This document shows positions 8,483 through 17,142 of a stretch of 60,255 nt of DNA, one piece after another. The translations under genes and the position numbers were made by a program. Origin of the DNA: an uncultured bacterium (GTDB lineage: Bacteria; Verrucomicrobiota; Kiritimatiellia; RFP12; UBA1067); contig CACWVU010000011.1 of the NCBI GenBank assembly GCA_902764415.1, positions 1 to 60,255 on the forward strand, read 5' to 3'. Each line of letters begins with the position of its first letter. The first letter of the stretch is position 1. Under the pieces are notes generated by a model, which was given only the letters and a program-made list of their open reading frames with translations, did not search any database and had not been told where the DNA came from.

Positions 8483-9553
8483 ATGTCAGACCGTCAAGCA
8501 TACATAGCCTTCAACCTGACCGACCGCATCGGCCCGGCTAAGCTCGAGCGCCTGGCGGAGGCCGCCGGCGACAGCGTCGCCGCCGCCTGGGAGGCGTATC
8601 CCGAGAAGGTCTCGCGCACCGGCGGCGAGGTGGACGTCGCCGCCGAGGAGGAGCTCGCGAAGCGCTACGGCGTGAAGATCGTCACTCCCGCCGACGAAGG
8701 CTATCCCGCCCGGCTCCGCGGCGTCCCCGGCGCGCCGCTCGCGCTCTACGTGAAGGGCGACGTCGCCGCGCTCTCGAAGCCGATGGTGGCGATCGTCGGC
8801 ACCCGCCGCGCCACTCCATACGGCCACGCCGTCGCCCACCGCCTCGCCGCAGACCTCGCCTCCGCCGGCTGGTGCGTCGTATCCGGCCTCGCCCTCGGCA
8901 TCGACGCTGACGGCCACCGCGGCGCGCTGGACGCAAGGGGGCTGACGGTCGGCGTGATCGGCTCCGGCCTCGACCGCTTCTACCCCGAGCGCAACCGCGA
9001 CCTCGCGCGAGAGATCGTGGCGAAGGGCGGCGCGGTGGCGAGCCAGTTCCCGTTCGGCCGCCCCGCCGACGAGCAGACCTTCCCGATCCGCAACCACGTC
9101 GTTGCCGCGCTCGCGCAGGGAGTCGTTGCCGTGGAGTGCCCGATGAAGTCCGGCACGCTGATCACCACCGGCATCGCCGGCGACCTTGGCCGCCCGGTGA
9201 TGGCGGTGCCGGGGCAGGTCGACAGCCACATGTCCGCCGGCTGCCTCGACCTCATCCGCAACGGCGCCATCCTGGTGCGCAACGCCGACGACATCATCGA
9301 GGTGCTTTCGCCGCTTTCGCAGCGGAAGCCGGCCAAGGAGGAATCTGCCCCAGTTCGCGACCCGGAAACGCCGCCCTACACGGTGGAGGAGTCGCTCGTC
9401 ATGCTGCACGTGGACGCCGTCGGGGTGTCGGTGGATGAGCTGGTCGCCAAGACCGGCCTTCCACCGCGCAAGGTGAACTCGATCGCGATGGAGCTCCGGC
9501 TCAAGGGTTTTGTCCGCTTTCTGCCCGGCAACCGCATCGCCCTGCCGCGGTGA
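8483..9553 (+). CDS. dprA: DNA-processing protein DprA (Smf)
   Basis: Single-strand DNA binding protein that loads RecA during transformation. It has an N-terminal SAM-like helical part (about 1-70), the Rossmann-like DprA core with VAIVGTRRATPYG (about 103-115), SGLALGIDADGHRGAL and SGTLITTGIAGDLGRPVMAVPG, and a C-terminal winged-helix part (about 290-356) as in many DprA proteins. It is 356 residues long and complete. The ATG at 8483 is directly downstream of the divergent tRNA promoter; no clear own promoter or Shine-Dalgarno is seen, so it may depend on readthrough across the antisense tRNA. Confidence 0.95.
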   Translation: MSDRQAYIAFNLTDRIGPAKLERLAEAAGDSVAAAWEAYPEKVSRTGGEVDVAAEEELAKRYGVKIVTPADEGYPARLRGVPGAPLALYVKGDVAALSKPMVAIVGTRRATPYGHAVAHRLAADLASAGWCVVSGLALGIDADGHRGALDARGLTVGVIGSGLDRFYPERNRDLAREIVAKGGAVASQFPFGRPADEQTFPIRNHVVAALAQGVVAVECPMKSGTLITTGIAGDLGRPVMAVPGQVDSHMSAGCLDLIRNGAILVRNADDIIEVLSPLSQRKPAKEESAPVRDPETPPYTVEESLVMLHVDAVGVSVDELVAKTGLPPRKVNSIAMELRLKGFVRFLPGNRIALPR

Positions 9554-9581
9554 CGAATCACGAGCCACGAATCACGAAGAA
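9554..9581 (+). repeat. Heptamer array (CGAATCA/CGAGCCA units)
   Basis: Directly after the dprA stop, the units CGAATCA, CGAGCCA, CGAATCA and a partial CGAAGAA occur in tandem with a 7-bp period. They abut the glnQ promoter. They are variants of the CCACGAA heptamer found upstream of five other promoters here. Confidence 0.7.
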
Positions 9582-9600
9582 TATGGTATAATACACGCCA
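9581..9600 (+). promoter_or_regulatory. Leaderless extended -10 promoter of the amino-acid ABC operon
   Basis: ATATGGTATAAT ends at 9592 (TATAAT 9587-9592, extended TG at 9584-9585), and the ATG at 9601 begins 8 nt later. The predicted transcript start is at or within a base or two of the start codon. It probably drives a very long operon, since no other clear promoter precedes the genes up to 22022 apart from a candidate inside murD. Confidence 0.75.
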
Positions 9601-10437
9601 ATGGTGAAGAAGATGGGCGAAACACTGCTTAAGATAGAGAACCTGAAGAAGTGCTTCGGGAAGCTGGAGGTGCTCAAGGGCATCTCCACCGAGATCCGCA
9701 AGGGCGAGGTCGTGGTGATGATCGGCCCGTCCGGCGGGGGCAAGTCCACCTTCCTCCGCTGCATGAACCTCCTCGAGCAGCCGACCGAGGGCTCGATCAT
9801 CTTCGACGGCATCGACATCGTCCGCGCCGACGAGAAGACCAAGAACCGCGTCCGCTCCGAGATGGGCATGGTTTTCCAGCACTTCAACCTCTTCCCGCAC
9901 CTCACCATCCTCGACAACATCACCCTTGCGCCGCGGCTCGTCCGTCGCTTGCCTCGGGAACAGGCCGAGAAGAAGGCGATGGAGCTCCTCGAGGTCGTCG
10001 GTCTCGCCGAGAAGGCCAAGGCGTACCCGCAGCAGCTTTCCGGCGGCCAGAAGCAGCGCGTCGCCATTGTGCGCTCGCTCGCGATGGAGCCGAAGGTGAT
10101 GCTCTTCGACGAACCAACTTCCGCGCTTGACCCGGAGATGGTAGGCGAGGTGCTCGACGTCATGAAGGACCTGGCCAGGAACGGCATGACGATGGTCGTC
10201 GTTACCCACGAGATGCGCTTCGCGCGCGACGTTGCGAGCCGCGTCCTCTTCCTCGAGGGTGGGCGCATCGCCAACGAGGGAACGCCGGCGGAGATCTTCG
10301 GCCAGGAGCACCAAGGGCGCCTCGGCGAGTTCCTCGGCAAGGTGCGCGGCGAGCTCAAGGCCATCTTGGCAGACGACGTCGTCACCGAGGACGAGGTCGA
10401 GCACCTCAAGCAGATTATCAAGGAGATGCCACAATAG
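9601..10437 (+). CDS. glnQ: Polar amino-acid ABC transporter ATP-binding protein (GlnQ/HisP type)
   Basis: ATPase that energises uptake of polar amino acids. Walker A is GPSGGGKST (about 43-51), the Q-loop is in [11 protein letters not shown], the signature LSGGQKQR is near 145 and Walker [17 protein letters not shown] near 165, followed by the switch His in VVTHEMRFA. About 35 extra C-terminal residues of acidic helix follow the normal end. The ATG at 9601 lies at the expected transcript start; an internal ATG at 9613 is an alternative. The binding protein and permease of the same cassette are at 11419 and 12194. Confidence 0.93.
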   Translation: MVKKMGETLLKIENLKKCFGKLEVLKGISTEIRKGEVVVMIGPSGGGKSTFLRCMNLLEQPTEGSIIFDGIDIVRADEKTKNRVRSEMGMVFQHFNLFPHLTILDNITLAPRLVRRLPREQAEKKAMELLEVVGLAEKAKAYPQQLSGGQKQRVAIVRSLAMEPKVMLFDEPTSALDPEMVGEVLDVMKDLARNGMTMVVVTHEMRFARDVASRVLFLEGGRIANEGTPAEIFGQEHQGRLGEFLGKVRGELKAILADDVVTEDEVEHLKQIIKEMPQ

Positions 10438-10480
10438 TGGACTGATTTCCCTACAAACCCACCAAAGGAGAAAACAACAC

Positions 10481-11389
10481 ATGAAAAAATCGATGATCGC
10501 GCTCGGCGCAGCGGCCGCCGTAGCCGTCGCATTCACGGCGTATGCCGACGAGGCCCCCGCTCCGAAAGAGGCTGCCAAGCCCGAGGCGGCGCAGGCCGAG
10601 CAGGCTGAACTGGAGAAGGAAGAGTCTCCGCTCTTCGAGTTCGCGCTGCAGCTCGACATCAAGTCCGCCTACGTCTCCCACAACCGCATCTTCTCCGACG
10701 CGCCTGTCGCGCAGTACGACATCTGGGGGCAGATTAACCTCCCGGAGAACTTCGGCTGGATCGGGGTCGACGTCTGGGCCAGCCAGGAGCTCCACAAGAA
10801 GCACAGCTCGGTCGACTACGGCAACGGCGGCAAGCGGCTCGGCGGCATCGGCGAGTTCGACTACGAGATCGTCTACGGCAACTCCATCGGGCCGGTGAAC
10901 CTCACCGCATCCCACCTCTGGTACACCTACCCGCGCTGCGGCTGGACGTCGCAGAACTTCTGGACCCTCGGCGCCGAATACGACAACGAGATCGTCGTCC
11001 CGAGCGTCAAGTTCTACTGGGAGTACTGCCATGGCAACAAGCCGGGCGCCGCGTTCATGATCGACTTCGCGCTCTCCCGCAGCTTCCAGCTCACCGAGGA
11101 GCTTTCGCTCAAGCTCACCTCCAAGACGACGCTCTACACCTCCGAGTACACGAGGTACATCTCCGACGGGGAGCTTGACCGCGCCGCGTTCGGCGGCTGG
11201 GACAACGGCGTCGCCCTGAGCTATGCGATCACCGACAACCTCACGATCGGCGGGCACCTCAACTTCCTCTACAAGCTCGACCACAGCGTCCGCCACTGCC
11301 CCGGATGGGACTCCTATTCGGTCGGAGGCGACCACAGCACGCACGCCGGGCTGCTCTACGGCGGGGTTTCGGTCTGCTTCGCGTTCTGA
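10481..11389 (+). CDS. Putative outer-membrane beta-barrel protein in the amino-acid transporter operon
   Basis: 302 residues: a Sec signal (MKKSMIALGAAAAVAVAFTA, cut near YA-DEA), a 25-residue Ala/Glu/Lys-rich linker, then a region of alternating hydrophobic and polar residues with many Tyr/Trp/Phe (for example IVYGNSIGPVNLTASHLWYT) ending in SVCFAF. A terminal phenylalanine and this strand pattern are typical of outer-membrane barrels. A good Shine-Dalgarno AAAGGAG (10464-10470) supports the ATG. Its place between the ABC ATPase and the binding protein suggests an outer-membrane channel for the same substrate. No precise family was recognised. Confidence 0.7.
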   Translation: MKKSMIALGAAAAVAVAFTAYADEAPAPKEAAKPEAAQAEQAELEKEESPLFEFALQLDIKSAYVSHNRIFSDAPVAQYDIWGQINLPENFGWIGVDVWASQELHKKHSSVDYGNGGKRLGGIGEFDYEIVYGNSIGPVNLTASHLWYTYPRCGWTSQNFWTLGAEYDNEIVVPSVKFYWEYCHGNKPGAAFMIDFALSRSFQLTEELSLKLTSKTTLYTSEYTRYISDGELDRAAFGGWDNGVALSYAITDNLTIGGHLNFLYKLDHSVRHCPGWDSYSVGGDHSTHAGLLYGGVSVCFAF

Positions 11390-11418
11390 GGTCCTGTCCC
11401 GCAAACGGGGGAAACGAC

Positions 11419-12192
11419 ATGAGGAACATCCTGATCGCGGCCGCCGCGCTGGCGGTCCTCGCCGGCTGCTCGCAGCGCTCGACCTTCACCGACGGCAGGT
11501 TCGTGGTCGGCTTCGACGCCGACTTCCCGCCCTACGGCTTCAAGGAGGGCTCGGAGTACAAGGGCTTCGACCTTGACCTCGCCCGCGCGGTGTGCGCCGC
11601 GAAGGGATGGGAGTTCGTCGCCAACCCAATCAACTGGGACGCCAAGGACATGGAGCTCAACTCCGGTGCCATCGACTGCATCTGGAACGGCTTCACGATC
11701 CAGGGCCGCGAGAAGGCGTATACCTGGTCCTCGCCCTACGTGGACAACTCCCAGGTTGTGCTGGTCAAGGCCGGCTCGCCGATCAAGACCCTCGCCGACC
11801 TCGCCGGGAAGATCGTCGGCGTCCAGACCGACACCCCGGTGATGAAGGCGCTCTCCAAGGGCGGCGACCACGAGAAGCTCGGCGCCACCTTCGCGAAGCT
11901 GATCGTCGAGCCGAACTACAACCAGGCCGTCAACGAGCTCGCCGCCGGCGCGGTCGACGCGGTGGCGATGGACGTCGGCGTCGCGAAGCGCAAGATGTCC
12001 GACCTGCCCGGCAAGTTCGAGCTGCTCGGCGAAATCGTGATGACCGAGACCTACGGCATCGGCTTCAAGCTCGGCAACGAGGAGCTGCGCGACCAGGTGG
12101 AGGCGGAGCTCAGGAAGCTGTTTGCCGACGGCACCGCGGCGAAGATCGCCGAGCAGTACGGCATCGAGAAGTCGGCGCTGATCCTCAAGTAG
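11419..12192 (+). CDS. Amino-acid ABC transporter substrate-binding lipoprotein
   Basis: Periplasmic solute-binding protein of family 3 (PF00497), 257 residues. The lipoprotein signal ends in the lipobox LAGC, giving a mature start CSQRSTF. The fold starts FVVGFDADFPPYGFKE and continues with FDLDLARAVC, typical of polar amino-acid binders, and includes the hinge part GVQTDTPVMKAL and the NELAAGAVDAVAMD segment. It is followed after one base by the permease. Exact substrate is unknown; the family binds Gln, His, Arg, cystine and similar. Confidence 0.92.
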   Translation: MRNILIAAAALAVLAGCSQRSTFTDGRFVVGFDADFPPYGFKEGSEYKGFDLDLARAVCAAKGWEFVANPINWDAKDMELNSGAIDCIWNGFTIQGREKAYTWSSPYVDNSQVVLVKAGSPIKTLADLAGKIVGVQTDTPVMKALSKGGDHEKLGATFAKLIVEPNYNQAVNELAAGAVDAVAMDVGVAKRKMSDLPGKFELLGEIVMTETYGIGFKLGNEELRDQVEAELRKLFADGTAAKIAEQYGIEKSALILK

Positions 12193-12193
12193 G

Positions 12194-12844
12194 ATGTCGT
12201 ACTCCGGCATGGTCGTTGATCTCCTCTCGGGACTTGCGGTCTCGGTGGAGATCTTCGTCCTTACGCTCGCGGTGGCGCTGCCACTCGGGCTGGTGGTGGC
12301 GCTCGGGAGGATGTCGAAGAACCCGGTCGTGTCCGGGTTCTTCCGCCTCTACATCTCGGTGGTGCGCGGAACCCCGCTGATGCTGCAGATCATCTTCGTC
12401 TACTTCGCGCCCTACTTCATGTTCGGGATGCCGCTCGCGAGCTATCCGCGGCTCCTCGCCACGGTGATCGCCTTTGGTCTGAACTACGGTGCCTACTTCG
12501 CCGAGATCTACCGCGGCGGCATCCTCTCGATCGACCCCGGCCAGCGCGAGGCCGCCGCGGCGCTCGGGTTCCCGCGCACGACCACCTTCATGCGCATCAT
12601 CCTGCCGCAGGTGGTGAAGCGCGTCATACCGGCGGTCGGCAACGAGGTGATCACGCTCGTCAAGGACACCTCGCTGGCCTTCACCATCGCCGTCACCGAG
12701 ATGTTCACCATCGCCCGCCAGCTCTCGAGCTCCAACACCACGATGGCCCCGCTCGTCGCCGCCGGCGTCTTCTACTACATCTTCAACTTCGCCGTCGCCT
12801 GGGCGATGGAGCGGATCGAAAAGCGGCTTTCGTATTACGATTAG
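12194..12844 (+). CDS. Amino-acid ABC transporter permease (HisM/GlnP type)
   Basis: 216-residue inner-membrane permease with five hydrophobic segments. The EAA motif, REAAAALGFPRTTTFMRIILPQ (about 117-137), contacts the ATPase. VVRGTPLMLQ near residue 56 is characteristic of the His/Glu/Gln/Arg permease family. Only one permease gene is present, implying a homodimeric membrane part. nadE follows after 10 nt, so the metabolic and cell-wall genes appear to share the transcript. Confidence 0.93.
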   Translation: MSYSGMVVDLLSGLAVSVEIFVLTLAVALPLGLVVALGRMSKNPVVSGFFRLYISVVRGTPLMLQIIFVYFAPYFMFGMPLASYPRLLATVIAFGLNYGAYFAEIYRGGILSIDPGQREAAAALGFPRTTTFMRIILPQVVKRVIPAVGNEVITLVKDTSLAFTIAVTEMFTIARQLSSSNTTMAPLVAAGVFYYIFNFAVAWAMERIEKRLSYYD

Positions 12845-12854
12845 GAAAACTTGC

Positions 12855-13847
12855 ATGAAAAGGGAACTGGGTTCGCTCGCCGGGCACCGCGCCTTTCTGG
12901 GGCTGCCGCCGAAGAAGGGGCCGGTCGCGCCGTTTCCGTGCAGCCCGGCGAAGGTGTTCGCCGCGCAGGTCGCGGGGCTTAGGCGCCGGCTTCGGGCGAT
13001 CCGCTGCCGCGATGTCGTCATCGGCGTCTCCGGCGGACTCGACTCCGCGCTCGCGCTCCTCGTCTGCCGCGAGGCGTTCGCGCGTCTCCGCCTCGACCCG
13101 AAGCGCATCCACGCGATCACCATGCCCGGCTTCGGCACCACGCGGCGGACGCGCGGCAACGCGCTCGCGCTCGCGGAGGGCCTCGGTGTCGCGACCGAGA
13201 CGATTCCGATCGGCGGCATCGTGCGCCGCCACCTGAAGGAGATCGGCCATGACGGCAAGACGCCTGACGCCGCATACGAGAACGCGCAGGCGCGGATGCG
13301 CACGATGGTGCTGATGGACCGCGCCAACATGGTCGGCGGCATCGTTGTCGGCACCGGCGACCTGAGCGAGATCGCAATCGGCTGGTGCACCTACAACGGC
13401 GACCACATGTCCATGTTCGGCGTCAACTCCGGCGTCCCCAAGACCGTGGTGCGCAGGGTGTGCTCCTGGTGGGCGGAGCGTCATCCCGGCGCGGCGGCCG
13501 CGGCAATCGAGGACATCGTGGCGACGCCGGTCTCGCCCGAGCTCGTGAAGGGACAGGTCACGGAGCGGACCATCGGGCCCTACGACCTCCACGACTTCTT
13601 CCTCTGGAACTTCATCGTCAACGAGATGGGGCCGAAGCGGCTCGCCGACGCGGCGAAGAATTTCTTCCGGGGACGCTTCGCCGACGCGGAGATCAAGGCG
13701 ACCCTCGCGATCTTCCTGCGCCGCTTCTTCACCCAGGCCTTCAAGCGCAACTGCGCGCCGGACGGAGTCAAGGTGTTCTCCTTCGACCTCTCGCCGCACG
13801 GCTGGTGGATTCCCTCCGACCTCGGCGTCGTCAAGCTCCATGGGTAG
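12855..13847 (+). CDS. nadE: NAD+ synthetase, synthetase domain only
   Basis: Amidates deamido-NAD to NAD. The PP-loop ATP pyrophosphatase motif VIGVSGGLDSALALL is at about 55-69, and GTGDLSEIAIGWCTYNGDHMSMFGVN and the C-terminal SPHGWWIPSDL are typical. These motifs match the C-terminal half of large glutamine-dependent NadE enzymes rather than the small ammonia-dependent type, and the segment PFPCSPAKVFAAQVAGLRRRL resembles their interdomain linker. The N-terminal nitrilase/glutaminase domain is absent; the protein has 330 residues against 600 or more, and the preceding gene leaves no room for it. It therefore probably uses free ammonia or a separate glutaminase. Confidence 0.88.
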   Translation: MKRELGSLAGHRAFLGLPPKKGPVAPFPCSPAKVFAAQVAGLRRRLRAIRCRDVVIGVSGGLDSALALLVCREAFARLRLDPKRIHAITMPGFGTTRRTRGNALALAEGLGVATETIPIGGIVRRHLKEIGHDGKTPDAAYENAQARMRTMVLMDRANMVGGIVVGTGDLSEIAIGWCTYNGDHMSMFGVNSGVPKTVVRRVCSWWAERHPGAAAAAIEDIVATPVSPELVKGQVTERTIGPYDLHDFFLWNFIVNEMGPKRLADAAKNFFRGRFADAEIKATLAIFLRRFFTQAFKRNCAPDGVKVFSFDLSPHGWWIPSDLGVVKLHG

Positions 13848-14949
13848 GGTGCTCGTCATCGGACGCGGCCGCAGCGGCGAGGCGGCGGCGGCGCTCGCGT
13901 CGGCTGGCGGCGGCGAGGTGGAGTTCGCCGACGGCGTCGACTTCGCGGTGGCGAGCCCCGGCGTGCGCGTCATGAGCGAGCTCGAGTTCGGCTGCCGCGA
14001 GCTGAAGAAGCGCGGCTGGCGACTCCTCGCAGTCACCGGCTCGAAGGGCAAGTCGAGCGTCGTCAAGGCCGTCGCCGACGCGATCAACCTCGCCGGCGGA
14101 TTCGCCGTCCCCTGCGGCAACTACGGCCGGCCGGTGAGCGACGTCGTGTGCGAGAAGCGCGTCGGTTGGGCGGTCGTCGAGGTGTCGTCCTTCATGCTCG
14201 AGACGACTTCGCTGCCCGCCGACTTCTTCGAGGCGGCGGCGATCCTCAACTTGCAGGAGGACCACCTCGACCGCCACGGCGACGCGGCGACCTACCATGC
14301 GCTCAAGCGCCGGCTTTGGACGATGGCGAAGCTCCGCATCGGGCTCGACGAGTCGTGCGTCGAGGACCCCGCGCTCCTCGCCGGATCATACTTCGACAAC
14401 CGCGTCCTGCGCGCGAACGGACTCGCCGCCGCGGCGCTGATGCGCGTCGCCGGGCTCGGCGACGAGGAGATCGCGCGCGCGTTCGCCGCGTTCGAGCCGC
14501 TGCCCCACCGGATGGCGAAAGTGGCCGAGATCGACGGCGTCGAGTACATCGACGACTCCAAGGCGACTTCGCTCGCGGCGCTCTCCGCAGGCGTCGAAAT
14601 GGCCGCCAAAGCCGCATCTGGCGGGCGTTTGGTGCGTCTTCTGGCCGGCGGACTCGCCAAAGGCGACGACCCGAAAATTTCACTACCCATCTTGACAAGG
14701 TGGGTCAAAAAAGTGTATCTTATCGGTCAAAGCGCGGAAAGTCTCTTTTCCGCCTGGTCCAAAGACGTGGACTGCGAGGTCTGCGGCACCCTGGGGAAGG
14801 CGGTCGAGAGGGCGATGCGCGAGGCGGCGAACGGCGAGAAGGTGCTGCTTTCCCCGGGAGCCGCGAGTTTCGACCAGTTTAAAAACTTCGAGGAACGCGG
14901 AGAGGTCTTCGCGCAACTCGTCAAAGGACAAGGAAAAGACAAAACATGA
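13840..14949 (+). CDS. murD: UDP-N-acetylmuramoyl-alanine--D-glutamate ligase, compact form
   Basis: Adds D-Glu to UDP-MurNAc-Ala in peptidoglycan precursor synthesis. The N-terminal domain (MGRVLVIGRGRSGEAAA) is short. The P-loop reads VTGSKGKSSVV instead of the usual GTNGKST, and NLQEDHLDRHG carries the expected Mg/substrate His. The C-terminal domain has YIDDSKATSLAAL (Asn of the usual DSKATN replaced by Ser), LLAGGLAKGDD and LLSPGAASFDQFKNFEERG. At 369 residues it is clearly shorter than typical MurD (about 440). It overlaps nadE by 8 nt and the LysM gene by 4 nt. The ftsW neighbour looks like a remnant dcw cluster. Confidence 0.9.
   Translation: MGRVLVIGRGRSGEAAAALASAGGGEVEFADGVDFAVASPGVRVMSELEFGCRELKKRGWRLLAVTGSKGKSSVVKAVADAINLAGGFAVPCGNYGRPVSDVVCEKRVGWAVVEVSSFMLETTSLPADFFEAAAILNLQEDHLDRHGDAATYHALKRRLWTMAKLRIGLDESCVEDPALLAGSYFDNRVLRANGLAAAALMRVAGLGDEEIARAFAAFEPLPHRMAKVAEIDGVEYIDDSKATSLAALSAGVEMAAKAASGGRLVRLLAGGLAKGDDPKISLPILTRWVKKVYLIGQSAESLFSAWSKDVDCEVCGTLGKAVERAMREAANGEKVLLSPGAASFDQFKNFEERGEVFAQLVKGQGKDKT
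14692..14721 (+). promoter_or_regulatory. Candidate sigma-70 promoter inside murD
   Basis: TTGACA (14692-14697) is followed after 18 nt by TATCTT (14716-14721). The surrounding codons (AAA ATT TCA CTA, then AAA AAA GTG TAT CTT) are A/T-ending in a gene that otherwise uses C/G endings, hinting at a constraint other than coding. It could give the LysM lipoprotein and ftsW separate transcription, with a leader of about 215 nt. Confidence 0.35.
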
Positions 14950-15968
14950 ACAAGCTCGCAGTGGTACTCTCGGTCGCGGTCGTCGCGACGCTCTCTGGTT
15001 GCAAGGATCCGGACTTCAAGCGCCCCGGCGCTTCGAACCAGTCGGATGTGCACATGGCAGACACGCAGCCGGCGCCGCCGCCAGCCGACACCGGCGTGAA
15101 TAAGCCGGAGGTCAAGGACTCTCCCGCGCCGACGCCGACGGTCATCGCCACGAAGGGCTGCCTCTGCGCGCCCGGCACCATCCATGCCGAGCCGTGCAAG
15201 TGCGGCGCGGCTGACTGTGCGTGCACCGTCGCCACCAAGCCCGCCAAGCTGCCCGCGTCCGAGCAGGAGTACTCGATCTACGTCGTCCAGAACGGCGACT
15301 ACCTTGCGAAGATCTCCAAGAAGTGCAACGTCACCATCGCCGCGATCAAGAGCGCCAACAACCTCAAGAGCGACACTATCCGCATCGGCCAGAAGCTGAA
15401 GATCCCCGGTAAGCTGCCCGAGTCCATGACCACCGCGGCCGAGGCGCCCAAGGCCGCCGCGAAGAAGTCCTACACGCCCTACACCGGCGCGACCAAGGAG
15501 TACGTCGTCAAGAACGGCGATACCCTCGGCGCGATCGCCTACGGCAACGGCATCAACATCCGCCAGCTCAAGGAGCTCAACGGCCTGAGCAGCGACGTGC
15601 TGCGCATCGGCCAGAAGCTCAAGATCCCGGCTGACGGCAAGCCCGCCGCCAAGGCCGACAAGGCCGAGGCCCCGAAGGCCGACGCTACTGCGAAGAAGGA
15701 AGAGATCCCGGTCGAGGCTCCGAAGACCGATGACGCGAAGAAGGACGAGAATGCCGAGGCTCAGCCCGCCGCCGCCGAGGACGCCGCGAAGAAGGACGCC
15801 GCGCCCGACTTCACCACCTATGTGGTGCAGGAGGGCGACGACATGACGTCGATCACTATCCGCTACGGTGTCTCCGCCGCCGAGATCCGCGACCTCAACA
15901 ACCTCCCCGACGACGCCCAGCTCAAGCCCGGGCAGGTCATCAAGCTGCCGGCTGAAGCCCAGCAGTAA
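14946..15968 (+). CDS. LysM lipoprotein with a cysteine-rich motif
   Basis: Peptidoglycan-binding envelope lipoprotein of 340 residues. The lipobox is LSGC near residue 19. A Pro/Ala-rich linker is followed by a compact Cys cluster at about 72-93 with pattern CxC-x9-CxC-x4-CxC. Three LysM domains follow at about 107-154, 180-226 and 291-337 (each with YVVQ/KNGD-like starts and IRIGQKLKIP-like ends), separated by Ala/Lys/Glu-rich linkers. It overlaps murD by 4 nt and precedes ftsW, so a cell-wall or division role is likely. The Cys cluster could bind metal; its function is unknown. Confidence 0.88.
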   Translation: MNKLAVVLSVAVVATLSGCKDPDFKRPGASNQSDVHMADTQPAPPPADTGVNKPEVKDSPAPTPTVIATKGCLCAPGTIHAEPCKCGAADCACTVATKPAKLPASEQEYSIYVVQNGDYLAKISKKCNVTIAAIKSANNLKSDTIRIGQKLKIPGKLPESMTTAAEAPKAAAKKSYTPYTGATKEYVVKNGDTLGAIAYGNGINIRQLKELNGLSSDVLRIGQKLKIPADGKPAAKADKAEAPKADATAKKEEIPVEAPKTDDAKKDENAEAQPAAAEDAAKKDAAPDFTTYVVQEGDDMTSITIRYGVSAAEIRDLNNLPDDAQLKPGQVIKLPAEAQQ

Positions 15969-15974
15969 GCCGCT

Positions 15975-17138
15975 GTGCGCAAGTCTGCGCTTTGCGCATT
16001 CGGCCTGGTCGTCGCGGTCCTCGTGGCGCTGGGTTTTGTCGTCCTGTCGAGCGCCAGCGAGGTCAACGGCGTCAGGCTGCACGGCGACGCCTATTATTTC
16101 ATGAAGCGCCAGTTCGCCTACCTTGGGGTGGGCGTGGTGCTTGCGGCGGTGGTGGCGGCGGTCGACTACCGGCGCTGGCGCGACACCCCGGCGCTTGCAT
16201 GGATGTTCTACGCGATCGTGCTGGTGCTGCTCGTCGCGGTGTTTCCGCCGATCGGGCGCAAGATCAACGGCTCCTACCGCTGGATCTCGCTCGGTCCGGT
16301 CAACCTGCAGCCAAGCGAGTTCGCGAAGCTCGCGGTGGTCATCGTAGTCTCGGTCTGGCTTGACCGGGCCGCCTGGCGGGTGGAGCTCTTCCGCCGCGGG
16401 GCGCTCGTGCCCGCGTTGCTCATCGGGTTCCTGGCGCTCCCGGTGATGGCCGAGCCGGACTTCGGCTCGACGATGGTGATCGGATTCTCCGGCTTCCTGG
16501 TGATGTTCGTCGCGGGGACGCGCCTCCTGCACCTCGCGCCGTTCGCCGTCGTCGGCATCTGCGCGTTCGTCTACAAGGTGGCCACCAACGCCAACCGCAT
16601 GGCGCGCATCGCGGCGTTCTTCGGCGTGAAGATCGACGTCGGCGCCCAGGTGATGGACGAGGCCGCGAGGCGCGCGGCCTACCAGGCCAACCAGGCGCTG
16701 GTGGCGATGATGAACGGCGGCGTCTGGGGCGTGGGGCTTACCCAGTCAATGCAGAAGCAGAAATACCTCCCCGAGAACCACACCGACTTCATCTTCGCCA
16801 TCGGCGCGGAGGAGCTGGGGATAATCTTCTCGGTCGGCACGCTTCTCCTCTTCATCGCGTTCTTCCTCCTCTCGGTCTACATCGCCCGCTCCGCATCCGA
16901 CCGCTTCGGGCGCTTCCTCGCGCTCGGAATGGCCTTCATCATCTTCTTCCAGGCGATCTTCAACATCGGCGTCGTCTGCGAGGCTCTGCCCACCAAGGGC
17001 ATGGCGCTGCCGTTCTTCAGCTACGGCGGCACGAACATGCTCGCGTCCTTCTTCGCAGTGGGGACGATCCTCTCGGTGGGCATCCACTCCTACCGCGACC
17101 GCAAGCGCGAGAAGCTCCGCAAGATGCTGGCGAGGTGA
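15975..17138 (+). CDS. ftsW: SEDS peptidoglycan polymerase, FtsW/RodA
   Basis: Polytopic glycosyltransferase that polymerises lipid II. It has 387 residues with about ten hydrophobic segments. Signature stretches are SYRWISLGPVNLQPSEFAKL, the central AEPDFGSTMVI, the late LPENHTDFIFAIGAEELG and SYGGTNML. Start is a GTG at 15975, 6 nt after the LysM stop. Neighbouring murD favours FtsW over RodA, but sequence alone does not settle it. No cognate PBP lies nearby. Confidence 0.9.
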   Translation: MRKSALCAFGLVVAVLVALGFVVLSSASEVNGVRLHGDAYYFMKRQFAYLGVGVVLAAVVAAVDYRRWRDTPALAWMFYAIVLVLLVAVFPPIGRKINGSYRWISLGPVNLQPSEFAKLAVVIVVSVWLDRAAWRVELFRRGALVPALLIGFLALPVMAEPDFGSTMVIGFSGFLVMFVAGTRLLHLAPFAVVGICAFVYKVATNANRMARIAAFFGVKIDVGAQVMDEAARRAAYQANQALVAMMNGGVWGVGLTQSMQKQKYLPENHTDFIFAIGAEELGIIFSVGTLLLFIAFFLLSVYIARSASDRFGRFLALGMAFIIFFQAIFNIGVVCEALPTKGMALPFFSYGGTNMLASFFAVGTILSVGIHSYRDRKREKLRKMLAR

Positions 17139-17142
17139 TGCG

